This document shows, piece by piece, positions 31,622-39,947 of a DNA stretch of 64,000 nt. How positions within the stretch are numbered: the stretch's first letter is position 1; each line of letters starts with the position of its first letter. Source of the DNA: Haliscomenobacter sp041740695 (GTDB taxonomy: Bacteria; Bacteroidota; Bacteroidia; Chitinophagales; Saprospiraceae); assembly GCF_041740695.1 (NCBI RefSeq), contig NZ_JBGSLK010000007.1, positions 1-64,000 on the forward strand, given 5' to 3'. Below the pieces are notes generated by a model. That model saw nothing but the letters and a program-made list of their open reading frames with translations, searched no databases and had not been told where the DNA came from. A program made the position numbers and the translations under genes.

Positions 31622-32395
31622 ATGATTCGCACCATAGACGTCTATAAATCATTCAACGACCAGGAAGTGCTCAAGGGCGTAACCACGGAGTTTTTCCCAG
31701 GGAAAACCAACCTGATCATTGGTAGAAGTGGGGCTGGTAAAACGGTTTTGCTGAAAATACTTGTAGGGTTGGTAACACCCACCGCTGGCGATATCTTTTA
31801 CGGCGATGTCAATTTTAGCCAACTGAATAAAAAGGAAATGCGGGCCATCCGAATGAAGGTTGGCATGCTGTTCCAAGGTTCGGCACTGTTTGATTCCATG
31901 TCAGTAGAGGAAAACATCCGCTTCCCGCTCGATATGTTCACCAGCATGACCTGGAAGGAAAAAGCCATGCAGGTCGACTCTTGTTTGGAACGGGTGAGCC
32001 TGGGTCAAGTGCACAAAAAATACCCCTCTGAAATCAGTGGCGGGATGCAAAAACGGGTAGGGATCGCCCGAGCCATTGTGCTTAACCCGGAATACCTCTT
32101 TTGCGACGAACCCAACTCCGGGCTCGATCCCAAAACCGCCATCGTGATCGATGAATTGATCCGCGAAATCACCATCGATAAAAACATCACCACGGTGATC
32201 AACACCCACGACATGAACTCGGTGATGGAGATCGGCGACAACATCGTCCTGATCCACGAAGGGAAACTGGCCTGGCGTGGCGACAAAAGCGAGGTACTCG
32301 AAAGCACCAATGACACGCTCCAGCAGTTCATTTTTGCTTCGCCGTTTTTGCAACGCCTCCGTGCAGCTGCGCTCGAGCGCTCGCAGGAAGGCTAA
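31622..32395 (+). CDS. mlaF: MlaF-type ABC transporter ATPase
   Basis: This 257-residue ATPase partners the MlaE permease encoded 6 bp upstream. Walker A (GRSGAGKTVLLK), the Q-loop (GMLFQGSALFDSM), the signature SGGMQKRVGIARA, Walker B (YLFCDEPNSGLDP) and the switch His (INTHDMNSV) are all present, so it should be active. The SGGMQ signature and GSALFDS segment are typical of the MlaF (YrbF) group of lipid transporters rather than of general importers. The gene ends about 108 bp before tRNA-Leu, which has its own promoter. Confidence 0.94.
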   Translation: MIRTIDVYKSFNDQEVLKGVTTEFFPGKTNLIIGRSGAGKTVLLKILVGLVTPTAGDIFYGDVNFSQLNKKEMRAIRMKVGMLFQGSALFDSMSVEENIRFPLDMFTSMTWKEKAMQVDSCLERVSLGQVHKKYPSEISGGMQKRVGIARAIVLNPEYLFCDEPNSGLDPKTAIVIDELIREITIDKNITTVINTHDMNSVMEIGDNIVLIHEGKLAWRGDKSEVLESTNDTLQQFIFASPFLQRLRAAALERSQEG

Positions 32396-32422
32396 ATTCT
32401 TTTTGAAAAAAAGTCAATAGCA

Positions 32423-32454
32423 CTTGCATATGTTCCCAGTGGACTATAATTTTG
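32423..32454 (+). promoter_or_regulatory. Promoter for tRNA-Leu
   Basis: A -33 CTTG (32423-32426) and a -7 TAATTTTG (32447-32454) with a 20-bp spacer place a transcription start about 45 bp before the mature tRNA. Confidence 0.55.
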
Positions 32455-32503
32455 CATCGCTCTAAACGAAAGAGCAATCGACCCCCGTGGTCATTCATAC
32501 CTT

Positions 32504-32588
32504 GCCCAGATGGTGAAATTGGTAGACACGCTACTTTGAGGTGGTAGTTCCGCAAGGTGTGCAGGTTCGAATCCTGTTCTGGGCACCA
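32504..32588 (+). tRNA. tRNA-Leu (anticodon GAG)
   Basis: The acceptor stem GCCCAGA / TCTGGGC with encoded ACCA end, the D-arm TGGTGAAATTGGTAGACAC, the anticodon arm CTACT-TTGAGGT-GGTAG and the T-arm GCAGG-TTCGAAT-CCTGT are all seen. The variable region of about 13 bases fits a class II leucine tRNA. The anticodon GAG reads CUC and CUU. Confidence 0.96.
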
Positions 32589-32604
32589 TAATTTATGGTT
32601 ACAT

Positions 32605-32645
32605 CAACTACAGAAGCTCGATTGCTCTCTGTAGTTTGTTGTTTT
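32605..32645 (+). terminator. Terminator-like hairpin after tRNA-Leu
   Basis: AACTACAGA (32606-32614) and TCTGTAGTT (32628-32636) pair perfectly around a 13-base loop and are followed by TGTTGTTTT. The loop also holds TCGATTGCTCT, the mirror of AGAGCAATCGA in the tRNA leader (32471-32481). Confidence 0.55.
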
Positions 32646-32790
32646 AGGGCTTTCCGTTTATTTTTCCCTCCAAATTTTCCCAGCATAAAACTTAATGCCT
32701 CTCTCAAGCGTATATTCTGAATATTTCTTATCATTACACTCGAAGAATATTCACCCAGAGCTTGTTTAAGTTCTAAAGCGCAAATCCTTT

Positions 32791-33132
32791 ATGGACACAC
32801 CAAGTGGTATATTGTACAACAAAGATGGCTCCACCGCTGAAAACAAAGAGGCGGAAAAACTGGAACGCATCGCGGCAATCCTCAAAACGGTAGCTCACCC
32901 TATGCGCTTGGGCATCATTCACTTGCTCGAACAACATCCGAAACTTTCGGTCACCGAAATTTGCGACATGTTGGGCAGCGAACAATCTCTTACCTCTCAC
33001 CATTTGCAAAACATGCGTTTGCGAGGTTTGATTTCGGTCAAACGTGAAGGTCGGAGTATGTTGTATTCCTTGAAAGAACGGGATGTTTCCCTCATTTTGG
33101 AATGTCTCGACAATTGCCAATGCAACATTTGA
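32791..33132 (+). CDS. ArsR/SmtB-family transcription regulator
   Basis: This 113-residue winged-helix repressor has the family core ILKTVAHPMRLGIIHLLEQH, the recognition helix SEQSLTSHHLQNMRLRGLI and the wing VKREGRSMLYSLKE. A C-terminal cysteine group (ECLDNCQCNI) could bind a metal or act as a redox switch, as in several ArsR proteins, but the classical ELCVCDL motif of arsenic sensors is not present, so the signal is unknown. No metal transporter is adjacent, so it may regulate itself or distant genes. An AGAGCTTGTTTAA word lies just upstream (32757). The start at 32791 gives the standard family length. Confidence 0.9.
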   Translation: MDTPSGILYNKDGSTAENKEAEKLERIAAILKTVAHPMRLGIIHLLEQHPKLSVTEICDMLGSEQSLTSHHLQNMRLRGLISVKREGRSMLYSLKERDVSLILECLDNCQCNI

Positions 33133-33255
33133 GGTTGGAAAGAAATAAAAGCCTGGCTTGCTTAAGTGTTGTACAGCAGTAAGCCAGCTATCGTTTTTTT
33201 TAACGGATACATGAAAACATCTTCATGTATTCATTTTAAAGCTTCTTTTAATCAA

Positions 33256-33642
33256 ATGAGCACAACGACAAACAGCAGCTCCAAGTTGAGCAGAATGTTG
33301 GGGATGAAATGCCCCAATTGTGGCGAAGGTGACCTTTTTCCCACGCCCACTTTTTCCTTCAAACGCCCTTTGGACATGCACGAAAAGTGCCCCAACTGCC
33401 AAATGTCCTATTTCCCTGAACCCGGCTTTTATTACGGGGCCATGTTCATTTCCTACATCACCTCAGGCTTTTTTTCCATTGGTTTTGTGATGCTCTTGCA
33501 CTGGGTGCTCAACCTGAGTATCGAGTTGTCCTTTGCCATCCTAATCGCTATCTCTGCGCTGTTTTATGTATTTGTTTTCCGCATTTCCCGCTCGATTTGG
33601 CTGGGATTGATGGCTAATACGAAATTGCAGGGTAAAATTTAG
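33256..33642 (+). CDS. DUF983 membrane protein with N-terminal zinc-ribbon
   Basis: This 128-residue protein of the Bacteroidota and Proteobacteria DUF983 family starts at the ATG at 33256; the upstream frame does not look coding. Two CxxC pairs (GMKCPNCGEGDLF and EKCPNCQMSYF) form a zinc ribbon near residues 18-55. Two membrane helices follow (MFISYITSGFFSIGFVMLL and LSFAILIAISALFYVFVF). The function of the family is not established. It is separated by only about 8 bp from the Crp/Fnr regulator downstream, so the two are probably co-transcribed. Confidence 0.9.
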   Translation: MSTTTNSSSKLSRMLGMKCPNCGEGDLFPTPTFSFKRPLDMHEKCPNCQMSYFPEPGFYYGAMFISYITSGFFSIGFVMLLHWVLNLSIELSFAILIAISALFYVFVFRISRSIWLGLMANTKLQGKI

Positions 33643-33650
33643 GACTCAAT

Positions 33651-34292
33651 ATGCTGGATGAGCAGATTTTAGAACTCGTACGCAAGCATTTTCCCAACAT
33701 TGCGGAAAAAGCGCTGCAAGAAGAAATTGCCACTGTGGGCAAACTCACTGAGTTTTCGGCAGGTACAGTGATCATGGACGTAGGCCAGTACGTCAAACTG
33801 GTTCCCTTGGTCATTGAGGGAGCCATCAAGGTATCTCGTGAAGACGAGGATGGCCACGAGCTTTTTTTGTACTATCTGCAAGGAGGACAAACCTGTTCCA
33901 TGTCCTTCACCTGCTGCATGATGAACAAAAAAAGTGAAATCCGCACCATCGCTGAGGAAAATACCAAAATGATCGGCATTCCCATCCGCTACGTGGACGA
34001 ATGGATGACGAAGTACCAAAGTTGGAAAAACTTCGTCATGCAAACCTACGATTACCGCATGATGGAACTGGTGCGCACCATCGACAGCATCGCTTTTCAC
34101 CACATGGACGAGCGCTTGTTGGCGTATTTGGACAAAAAAGCGAAAGCTACCCATTCCAAAGTGATCACGGCCACCCATCAGGAAATTGCCTACGACCTGA
34201 ATGCCTCGCGCGAAGCGGTTTCTCGCCTGCTCAAACAGTTGGAAAACGATGGCCAAGTAAAACTGGGGCGCAACAAAATTGAGTTGATTTAA
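33651..34292 (+). CDS. Crp/Fnr-family transcription regulator
   Basis: This 213-residue regulator has an N-terminal cyclic-nucleotide-binding-like beta-barrel (about 25-120; EFSAGTVIMDVGQYVKLVPL, EDGHELFLYYLQGGQTCSMSF) and a C-terminal winged helix (HQEIAYDLNASREAVSRLLKQL). A cysteine group, CSMSFTCCMM at about residues 83-92, lies in the effector region. It does not match the FNR iron-sulfur spacing, so thiol or metal sensing is only a possibility. The phosphate-binding residues of true CRP are not evident. It lies directly after the DUF983 gene. Its stop codon opens the long palindrome 34290-34509. Confidence 0.9.
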   Translation: MLDEQILELVRKHFPNIAEKALQEEIATVGKLTEFSAGTVIMDVGQYVKLVPLVIEGAIKVSREDEDGHELFLYYLQGGQTCSMSFTCCMMNKKSEIRTIAEENTKMIGIPIRYVDEWMTKYQSWKNFVMQTYDYRMMELVRTIDSIAFHHMDERLLAYLDKKAKATHSKVITATHQEIAYDLNASREAVSRLLKQLENDGQVKLGRNKIELI

Positions 34293-34509
34293 ACCCATAC
34301 TACTGGACATTTTGCTCGGAGGACATGAATAGCCCCTGGCTTTAGCCTGGGGTCGGAAAACGCCTCTTGATCGGGCTTTAGCCCAAATCTAAATCAAACA
34401 AGGGCTAAAGCCCAAATCGGAGGTTATTGCGCCAACCCCAGGCTAAAGCCAGGGGCTATTCATGTGCCCTCCGCGTCTGAAAAACAAAAATGTCCATTAG
34501 TGTAGTTTA
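34290..34509. repeat. Stop-to-stop long palindrome with nested arms
   Basis: The whole gap between two convergent genes is an inverted repeat. The outer arms are ACTACTGGACATTTT and AAATGTCCATTAGTGTAGT. The middle arms ATGAATAGCCCCTGGC and GCCAGGGGCTATTCAT pair perfectly. The inner arms are GGGCTTTAGCCC and GGGCTAAAGCCC. The TTTAGCC words are repeated in both directions. The ends coincide with the two stop codons. Confidence 0.9.
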
Positions 34510-35823
34510 GACTTTGATGTAGATTTTGTTGCGGTACAAGATCCAGCAAGCGCCCAAAATCAACAATACATTGCAGATCGCCCAGGCCAGGGAGGCATTC
34601 ATCGGCGACAAGAAGGTCACAAAACTGTGCTGGTACAACCAGGCACCCAAACCAATTGGTTCACCGTCTGGCCCCCCGACTTTGATGGTGCCCAACAGAC
34701 GAGCCACTACGCCCGATAGCACAAAAGCAAAAAGTGCATTGACCCCATACACCTGAAAAGGTTTGATCCAGCCCTTCCAGCCCTTGATGTCGACCAACCA
34801 ATAAATGGTCCCCAAAAACAACAGCGAGATGCCCGCCATGTACACCACGTAGGAGCTGGTCCAGATTTTTTTATTCAGCGGAAACACCTCATTCCAGATC
34901 AAACCCAGTGCAAAAAGCAGCGACCCTACCGCCAATAAACCATTGACCTTTTCATGATCCGTTTTTGAAGTGCGCAGCCACTCTCCGGTTAGCATCCCGG
35001 CGATACCTGTACCAATCGCTGGAATGGTGCTCAATAAACCTTCGGGATCCCAAGTTTTGACGGCTGCCCAAAGGTGGTTGGTGCTGAAAATTGCCCGGTC
35101 CAGCCAGGCACCGAGGTTTGTTTCAGCTTCCAGGTTGGGCGCAATTCCGCCTGGCACTGGCACCAGGGTCATCAGCGCCCAATACACCAGCAGCAAAACA
35201 ATTCCCGTCAGCAACTGCATCCGTGGACTGGCTTTTAAAAACAAAAATCCACAAGCAAGGTAGACCAGTCCAATGCGCTGCAACACCCCAGGAAAACGCA
35301 TATGGCTAAAATCGTAATAAAAGATGCCAATAAGCGCCATTCCAGCTGCCGCTGCTAGCGCCAGATAAGAGATCCATTTGCGGCGTTGTTGCCAGAGCTC
35401 GGTTTTAAACTGGGTCTGATTCAGTACCTCGCGGATGAATACCGAGATCATCGCAATGGCCATCAGAACCAGGTGCACAATGTACCAGGGACTACTTTTG
35501 TCTTTAAAATAAAAATTCGGATGAGCGGTCAGAAACAGACCAATGCCGATGATGATCAAGGAACGGCTGACAATTTTATAGTAGATTTTACGCAAATCTT
35601 CGCCCTGATCCTTGCGCTTGCCCAAAGCCAGTGGAATCGCCACCCCGACCATAAACAAAAAGAAAGGAAAAACCCAGTCCGTAGGTGTACACCCATGCCA
35701 ATCCGCATGCAATAAAGGCCTATAAACATTGCCCCAATCACCAGGGTTGTTGACCAGGATCATGCCAGCGATGGTGAGCCCACGCATGACATCGAGGGAA
35801 AGAAGGCGGGTAGATGTTTGCAT
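34507..35823 (-). CDS. NagX/HGSNAT-like membrane acyltransferase
   Basis: This 438-residue polytopic protein of the DUF5009/COG4299 group is related to heparan-alpha-glucosaminide N-acetyltransferase. About ten to eleven membrane helices are present. The family opening is clear (LLSLDVMRGLTIAGMILVNN, DWHGCTPTDWVFPFFLFMVG), including the conserved His in the first loop. Similar proteins are thought to transfer acetyl groups to amino sugars during polysaccharide or peptidoglycan-sugar recycling; the substrate here is unknown. It stands alone, convergent with the Crp/Fnr gene across a palindrome and divergent from the GIN-domain gene. Confidence 0.9.
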   Translation of the reverse strand: MQTSTRLLSLDVMRGLTIAGMILVNNPGDWGNVYRPLLHADWHGCTPTDWVFPFFLFMVGVAIPLALGKRKDQGEDLRKIYYKIVSRSLIIIGIGLFLTAHPNFYFKDKSSPWYIVHLVLMAIAMISVFIREVLNQTQFKTELWQQRRKWISYLALAAAAGMALIGIFYYDFSHMRFPGVLQRIGLVYLACGFLFLKASPRMQLLTGIVLLLVYWALMTLVPVPGGIAPNLEAETNLGAWLDRAIFSTNHLWAAVKTWDPEGLLSTIPAIGTGIAGMLTGEWLRTSKTDHEKVNGLLAVGSLLFALGLIWNEVFPLNKKIWTSSYVVYMAGISLLFLGTIYWLVDIKGWKGWIKPFQVYGVNALFAFVLSGVVARLLGTIKVGGPDGEPIGLGAWLYQHSFVTFLSPMNASLAWAICNVLLILGACWILYRNKIYIKV

Positions 35824-35881
35824 CTGTTGAAGGGTTGAAGGATTTGTGGGGGAAAAATAAGGAAAGGGTTCCAGAGTTCCA

Positions 35882-35970
35882 AGCTGACAGCTTTCAGCAA
35901 TGAGCTGTCAGCCATCAGCAGATTGTCGTTGGCTGAAAGATGATAGCTGATTGCTCATAGCTGAAAGCTG
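35882..35970. repeat. Inverted repeat of AGCTGAAAGCTG words
   Basis: The left arm (35882-35922) and right arm (35931-35970) consist of repeated AGCTGA/CAGCT words, e.g. CAGCTTTCAGC...ATGAGC against GCTCAT...GCTGAAAGCTG. It lies in the divergent gap before the GIN-domain gene. Confidence 0.75.
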
Positions 35971-36022
35971 ATTGCAACCTCCCGAGATTTCCTTTGTCTT
36001 TGATTCAAAAAAACTCTACAAT

Positions 36023-36697
36023 ATGAAAATTGCTCATTTTCGCACATTCCTTTTATTGCTGGTCGTATGTTGGTACAGTTCAGCAATGGCTCAAAACTAT
36101 AACAATGGCCCCGCCATCACTGGTCAGGGTGAAATTGTGAAGAAAAAACTGAATGTGGACAATTTCCACAGCCTCGGTTTAGGCATCCATGCCACCGTTT
36201 ATTTGACTCAAGGCAGCAGCCATTCCGTTGAAATTGAAGCGCAACAGAACATAATCGACAACCTGGAGCTGGAAGTAGAAAATGGTTCCTGGAACATCAA
36301 GGGCAAAAAAAGAATCAAGGATTACAAAGACGTGGTGATCCACATCACCATGCCCACGGTGAAAGCCCTTTCAATTGGCGGCTCTGGTAAAATCGTTGGC
36401 AAAAACGAATTCAAAAACCTGGAAGAACTGAAGGTTTCCATCGGCGGCAGTGGCGAGGTTTCTCTGGCTGGTTCAGCAACCGCAACCAGCATCAGCATTG
36501 CCGGAAGCGGCAAGGTAGACGTACGCCAATTGGGCAGCGGCAGCAGCAAAGTCAGCATCGCGGGCAGCGGTGATGCTTATGTAGATGCCAAAGACAAATT
36601 GACCGTTTCGATTGCTGGCTCAGGCAGCGTGTTTTACTCTGGGAAACCGAGTGTAAAAACCAGTGTAGCCGGGTCGGGGAAAGTAGAATCATTGTAA
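36023..36697 (+). CDS. Exported head-GIN-domain (DUF2807) protein
   Basis: This 224-residue exported protein starts at the ATG at 36023, giving a signal peptide (MKIAHFRTFLLLLVVCWYSS, cleavage after SAMA). The mature part is one DUF2807/head-GIN domain, a right-handed beta-helix with regular Gly-Ser-Gly turns (SIGGSGKIVG, SIGGSGEVSLAGSA, SIAGSGKVDVRQ, SIAGSGDAYVDA, SVAGSGKVESL). These proteins are common and often multi-copy in Bacteroidota; they are thought to be adhesin-like envelope proteins, but no reaction is known. It stands alone, followed by the large nested palindrome 36720-36969. Confidence 0.92.
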   Translation: MKIAHFRTFLLLLVVCWYSSAMAQNYNNGPAITGQGEIVKKKLNVDNFHSLGLGIHATVYLTQGSSHSVEIEAQQNIIDNLELEVENGSWNIKGKKRIKDYKDVVIHITMPTVKALSIGGSGKIVGKNEFKNLEELKVSIGGSGEVSLAGSATATSISIAGSGKVDVRQLGSGSSKVSIAGSGDAYVDAKDKLTVSIAGSGSVFYSGKPSVKTSVAGSGKVESL

Positions 36698-36719
36698 TAC
36701 CAGTACGGAGTAAATATAA

Positions 36720-36969
36720 GTCATCCCGAATTCTGACTTCCCAACCGCGGCAGCGGTTGAATCTTGAATAGCCGCGGTCGTCCGCGGGTTTAGCCGTTTT
36801 GCGCCGCTTTGCAACCGCGGTAGCGGTTGAATTTTGCCCAGATTTGTTCAACCGCTACCGCGGTTGTGGCACATTCCGCCGGGTATTTCACCGCGGACGA
36901 CCGCGGCTATTCAAAATTAAATCACTCCGTGATTCTAATTACTTTCTTGAAATTAAAATTCGGGATGAC
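36720..36969. repeat. Three-level nested palindrome (250 bp)
   Basis: The outer arms GTCATCCCGAATT (36720-36732) and AATTCGGGATGAC (36957-36969) are perfect. The middle arms are TTGAATAGCCGCGGTCGTCC and its mirror ending in GCCGCGGTCGTC-type sequence. The inner arms AACCGCGGTAGCGGTTGAA and TTCAACCGCTACCGCGGTT are perfect. It fills the gap between the GIN gene (stop 36697) and the lipoprotein gene. Confidence 0.9.
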
Positions 36970-36994
36970 TCATGTCAATAGATCATTTATTGCT

Positions 36995-37510
36995 ATGAAA
37001 AAAAGTTTGCCTCTATCAATGCAGTTTATGCTACTCGGAGTGTTGGGCTTTTTGTATGCTTGCCAGCCGGAAAAAGTTGATTTTGAGGCCGAAAAACAAA
37101 AATTACTTAGCTTGCACCAGGCACAGCAATACGCCCATCTACAAAAAAATGTTGAAGCCTTTATCTCACAGTTTGATCAAAAAATGCTTTCCGTAAACCA
37201 TGGTAAAATCACAACCATGAGCCCTGAAGCTGCCCGCCCCCGGATCCAAAGTTATTTCGATCAGGTCAGCTTTAAAAAATGGGCCGATGTCAGTCCGCCG
37301 AGAATTGAGTTTTCCGATGATGGATCCATGGCCTACATGGTGGTAGATAAAATGGTGATTTTGACCTATCTCGATGAAAAAAAGCAGACTATAGAAGAAA
37401 GCACCAATTTTGCCTGGGTCAGCATCTGCAAAAAGCAGCCCGATGGCAAATGGAAGATTGTTTGTAATGTCTCTACTAATGAACCAGAAGTCAAAAAAAT
37501 TCTAGAATAA
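36995..37510 (+). CDS. Lipoprotein with NTF2/SnoaL-like domain
   Basis: This 171-residue lipoprotein begins at the ATG at 36995, which gives a signal peptide ending in the lipobox FLYAC (cysteine at about residue 25). The mature part fits the NTF2-like cone fold of SnoaL/DUF4440 proteins, with an N-terminal helical pair (EKQKLLSLHQAQQYAHLQKN) and a beta-sheet with conserved tail (FAWVSICKKQPDGKWKIVCN). These domains often bind small ligands or act in stress-related detoxification, but no catalytic residues can be named here. The longer upstream frame runs through the palindrome and is not real. It is convergent with recG. Confidence 0.85.
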   Translation: MKKSLPLSMQFMLLGVLGFLYACQPEKVDFEAEKQKLLSLHQAQQYAHLQKNVEAFISQFDQKMLSVNHGKITTMSPEAARPRIQSYFDQVSFKKWADVSPPRIEFSDDGSMAYMVVDKMVILTYLDEKKQTIEESTNFAWVSICKKQPDGKWKIVCNVSTNEPEVKKILE

Positions 37511-37575
37511 TCCAAGCGCATTACCCGCCAAAAATATGATTTGTAAAAACTTTTTGGAAAAACTATAGGTTATGC

Positions 37576-39684
37576 TCAACTAATTCTACTCCAAGCCTTC
37601 CTTGCCTTACTCTCCTTTGCCAATTGTACGCCTAAAATCTCATGTTCCGGGCGTTTAAAATAGGGGTCGTCATCCAATATTCGTGCAGCTACTTCCCGGG
37701 CCGCATGCAGAATTTTTCCATCCTTGGCCAAATCAGCCAGGCGGAGGTTGACGATACCACTCTGTTGGGTGCCTTCAATGTCGCCGGGGCCACGTAGCTT
37801 GAGGTCGGCTTCTGCGATTTCGAAGCCATTGTTGGTTCGCACCATCGTTTGGATGCGCTCTTTGCTATCCTTACTCAATTTAAAACTCGACATCAACAAA
37901 CAATAAGATTGCTCGCCACCACGCCCCACCCGGCCGCGCAACTGATGCAATTGCGAAAGGCCAAAACGCTCGGTATTCTCCACAACCATCACCGTAGCGT
38001 TGGGCACATTTACCCCTACTTCGATAACGGTGGTAGCCACCATGATGTTGGTTTCTCCGCGTACAAAACGTTGCATTTCAAATTCCTTATCCGCCGCCTT
38101 CATCTTGCCATGAACGATGCTGATCTGGAAATCCGGGAGTGGAAACTCACGCGAAATGACTTCATATCCCGTCATCAGGTTTTGCAAGTCTAGTTTTTCA
38201 GACTCCTCAATCATCGGGTACACGATGTACACCTGCCGCCCCAGCGCAATCTGCTCGCGCATAAACCCGATCACCCTCAGGCGATGGTTTTCGGTACGGT
38301 GCAAGGTGACAATATCCTTCCGCCCCGGTGGCAATTCGTCAATGACCGATACGTCCAAATCCCCATACAAAGTCATGGCCAGGGTACGGGGAATCGGGGT
38401 GGCGGTCATTACCAACACATGCGGCGGAAATGGTTTGGTCTTTTTCCACAAGGCAGCCCTTTGCGCAACGCCAAAGCGGTGTTGCTCATCGGTGATGGCC
38501 AGGGCCAGGTTTTTGAATACCACCCAATCTTCAATCAAGGCATGAGTACCAATCAGGATATGGATTTCACCTGCGGCGAGCCGTTCCAAAATATGTTTTC
38601 GCGCTTTCCCTTTGATGCTACCCGATAAAAAAGCGACTTCTACCGGGGAATCCTGCAAATAATTGCTGATCGAGATAAAGTGTTGCTGTGCCAAAATCTC
38701 GGTAGGCGCCATCATACAGGTTTGAAAGCCATTGTCCAGTGCCATCAGCATCGCCAAAAGCGCCACCATGGTTTTCCCGCTCCCTACATCACCTTGAATC
38801 AGGCGGTTCATTTGGACACCCATTCCCAAGTCGCGGCGAATTTCCTTGAGCACCTTTTTTTGGGCATTGGTCAGTTCAAAAGGCAATTTGTTTTGGTAAA
38901 AATTGTTGAAGTACTCGCCAATTTTTTCAAATACGTAGCCCTTCACTTCATCCTTGCGGCGGCGTTTGATTTGCAACAAGCGCAGTTGCATGAAAAAAAG
39001 CTCCTCAAACTTGAGTCGATTGCTGGCTGCTTTGAGTTCATCCTCGGTACGGGGGAAGTGAATCAAAAGCATCGCTTCAAAATGACTCGGGAAATGGAAC
39101 TTTTTGACGATGTAATTTGGTAATGTCTCCGGAAGCTGAGCAGGCTCCAGTTTTTCCAGCAAAGTTTTGAGCAATCGCCGACGGCTTTTAGCGTCCAAAC
39201 CTTGTGCATTCAGCTTTTCGGTACTGGGATAAACGGGTGCAAAAGCAGTGGCAGTTTGGGTGTTTTCGGTGGAGACCACTTCCATTTCAGGATGTGGAAT
39301 CGAAAAAGAGTCCATGAACGCATTGACTCGACCGTAAATCACATATTCCTGGCCAATCACCAATTGTTTTTGCAACCAGGAAATTCCGGTAAACCAAACC
39401 AGGGAAATCACCCCACTTTCATCGCGAAATTGGCCAACCAGGCGGGTTTTGCGGCCTTCTCCTTCGGTACTGAAGCGGCGCAAGACTCCCTTGAGTTGTA
39501 CGTTGCCACTGTCCTCAGTAAGGTCAGCAATGCGGTGGAATTGGGTTTTGTCGATGTACCGGCTGGGATAGGCCAACAGCAAATCTGCGAAAGTAGCGAT
39601 ACCGAGCTCTTTACGCAGCAATTCACCTTTTTTGGGGCCAACCCCTTTGAGGTATTCAATTGGGCTATCCAGAATATACAGCAT
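37576..39684 (-). CDS. recG: ATP-dependent DNA helicase RecG
   Basis: This 702-residue branch-migration helicase reverses stalled forks and processes recombination intermediates. The N-terminal wedge domain (about 60-160) is followed by superfamily 2 motifs: QGDVGSGKT (Walker A), DEQHRFGVAQR (DEQH box, motif II), VMTATPIPRTLAMTLYGDLD (motif III), the motif V region ATTVIEVGVNVPNATVMV, and motif VI QLHQLRGRVGRGG. The C-terminal ends are normal and the length is standard. It is a single gene divergent from rbfA; the gap of about 260 bp holds an inverted repeat. Confidence 0.97.
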   Translation of the reverse strand: MLYILDSPIEYLKGVGPKKGELLRKELGIATFADLLLAYPSRYIDKTQFHRIADLTEDSGNVQLKGVLRRFSTEGEGRKTRLVGQFRDESGVISLVWFTGISWLQKQLVIGQEYVIYGRVNAFMDSFSIPHPEMEVVSTENTQTATAFAPVYPSTEKLNAQGLDAKSRRRLLKTLLEKLEPAQLPETLPNYIVKKFHFPSHFEAMLLIHFPRTEDELKAASNRLKFEELFFMQLRLLQIKRRRKDEVKGYVFEKIGEYFNNFYQNKLPFELTNAQKKVLKEIRRDLGMGVQMNRLIQGDVGSGKTMVALLAMLMALDNGFQTCMMAPTEILAQQHFISISNYLQDSPVEVAFLSGSIKGKARKHILERLAAGEIHILIGTHALIEDWVVFKNLALAITDEQHRFGVAQRAALWKKTKPFPPHVLVMTATPIPRTLAMTLYGDLDVSVIDELPPGRKDIVTLHRTENHRLRVIGFMREQIALGRQVYIVYPMIEESEKLDLQNLMTGYEVISREFPLPDFQISIVHGKMKAADKEFEMQRFVRGETNIMVATTVIEVGVNVPNATVMVVENTERFGLSQLHQLRGRVGRGGEQSYCLLMSSFKLSKDSKERIQTMVRTNNGFEIAEADLKLRGPGDIEGTQQSGIVNLRLADLAKDGKILHAAREVAARILDDDPYFKRPEHEILGVQLAKESKARKAWSRIS

Positions 39685-39703
39685 ATTTTTTGCTGATTGG
39701 TAA

Positions 39704-39815
39704 CGCAGAAAAATTAACTTCCCGATTTGGGTTTTGAATAGGAAGTCGAACGGTTCATTTCAAGTGAGCTTCCTATTCAAAACCCTCAAAAAAAATCGGG
39801 AAGTAATTTTTTGCG
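39704..39815. repeat. Inverted repeat in the recG-rbfA gap
   Basis: The left arm runs from CGCAGAAAAATTAACTTCCC to GGGTTTTGAATAGGAAG and the right arm from CTTCCTATTCAAAACCC to GGGAAGTAATTTTTTGCG. Arms of about 45 bp are imperfectly paired around a 20-bp loop. It could be regulatory or another member of the intergenic repeat class. Confidence 0.8.
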
Positions 39816-39891
39816 TCAGACTTATAAAAGTAATTTGCAAATTAAGCACGAATTGCGAAATTTGCATTCTTTTTGTTGATTTTTGTGCTAA

Positions 39892-39925
39892 GATTTATGT
39901 TTTCGCACAAAAATAAAACATAAAT
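39892..39925. promoter_or_regulatory. Small hairpin upstream of rbfA
   Basis: ATTTATGTTTT and AAACATAAAT pair around a 13-base loop, about 20 bp before the ATG at 39948. It may affect rbfA transcription or translation; cold-shock-type leaders are a possible comparison but are not shown. Confidence 0.3.
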
Positions 39926-39947
39926 TTGATTAAAACTTAAGGTAGGG

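Noticed and set aside
33669..34310. 213-aa minus-strand frame opposite the Crp/Fnr gene
   Set aside because: Mirrors the regulator gene almost exactly and has no recognisable domain; the plus-strand protein is unambiguous.
36827..36994. N-terminal extension of the NTF2-like lipoprotein
   Set aside because: It runs through the nested palindrome; the lipoprotein signal begins at 36995.
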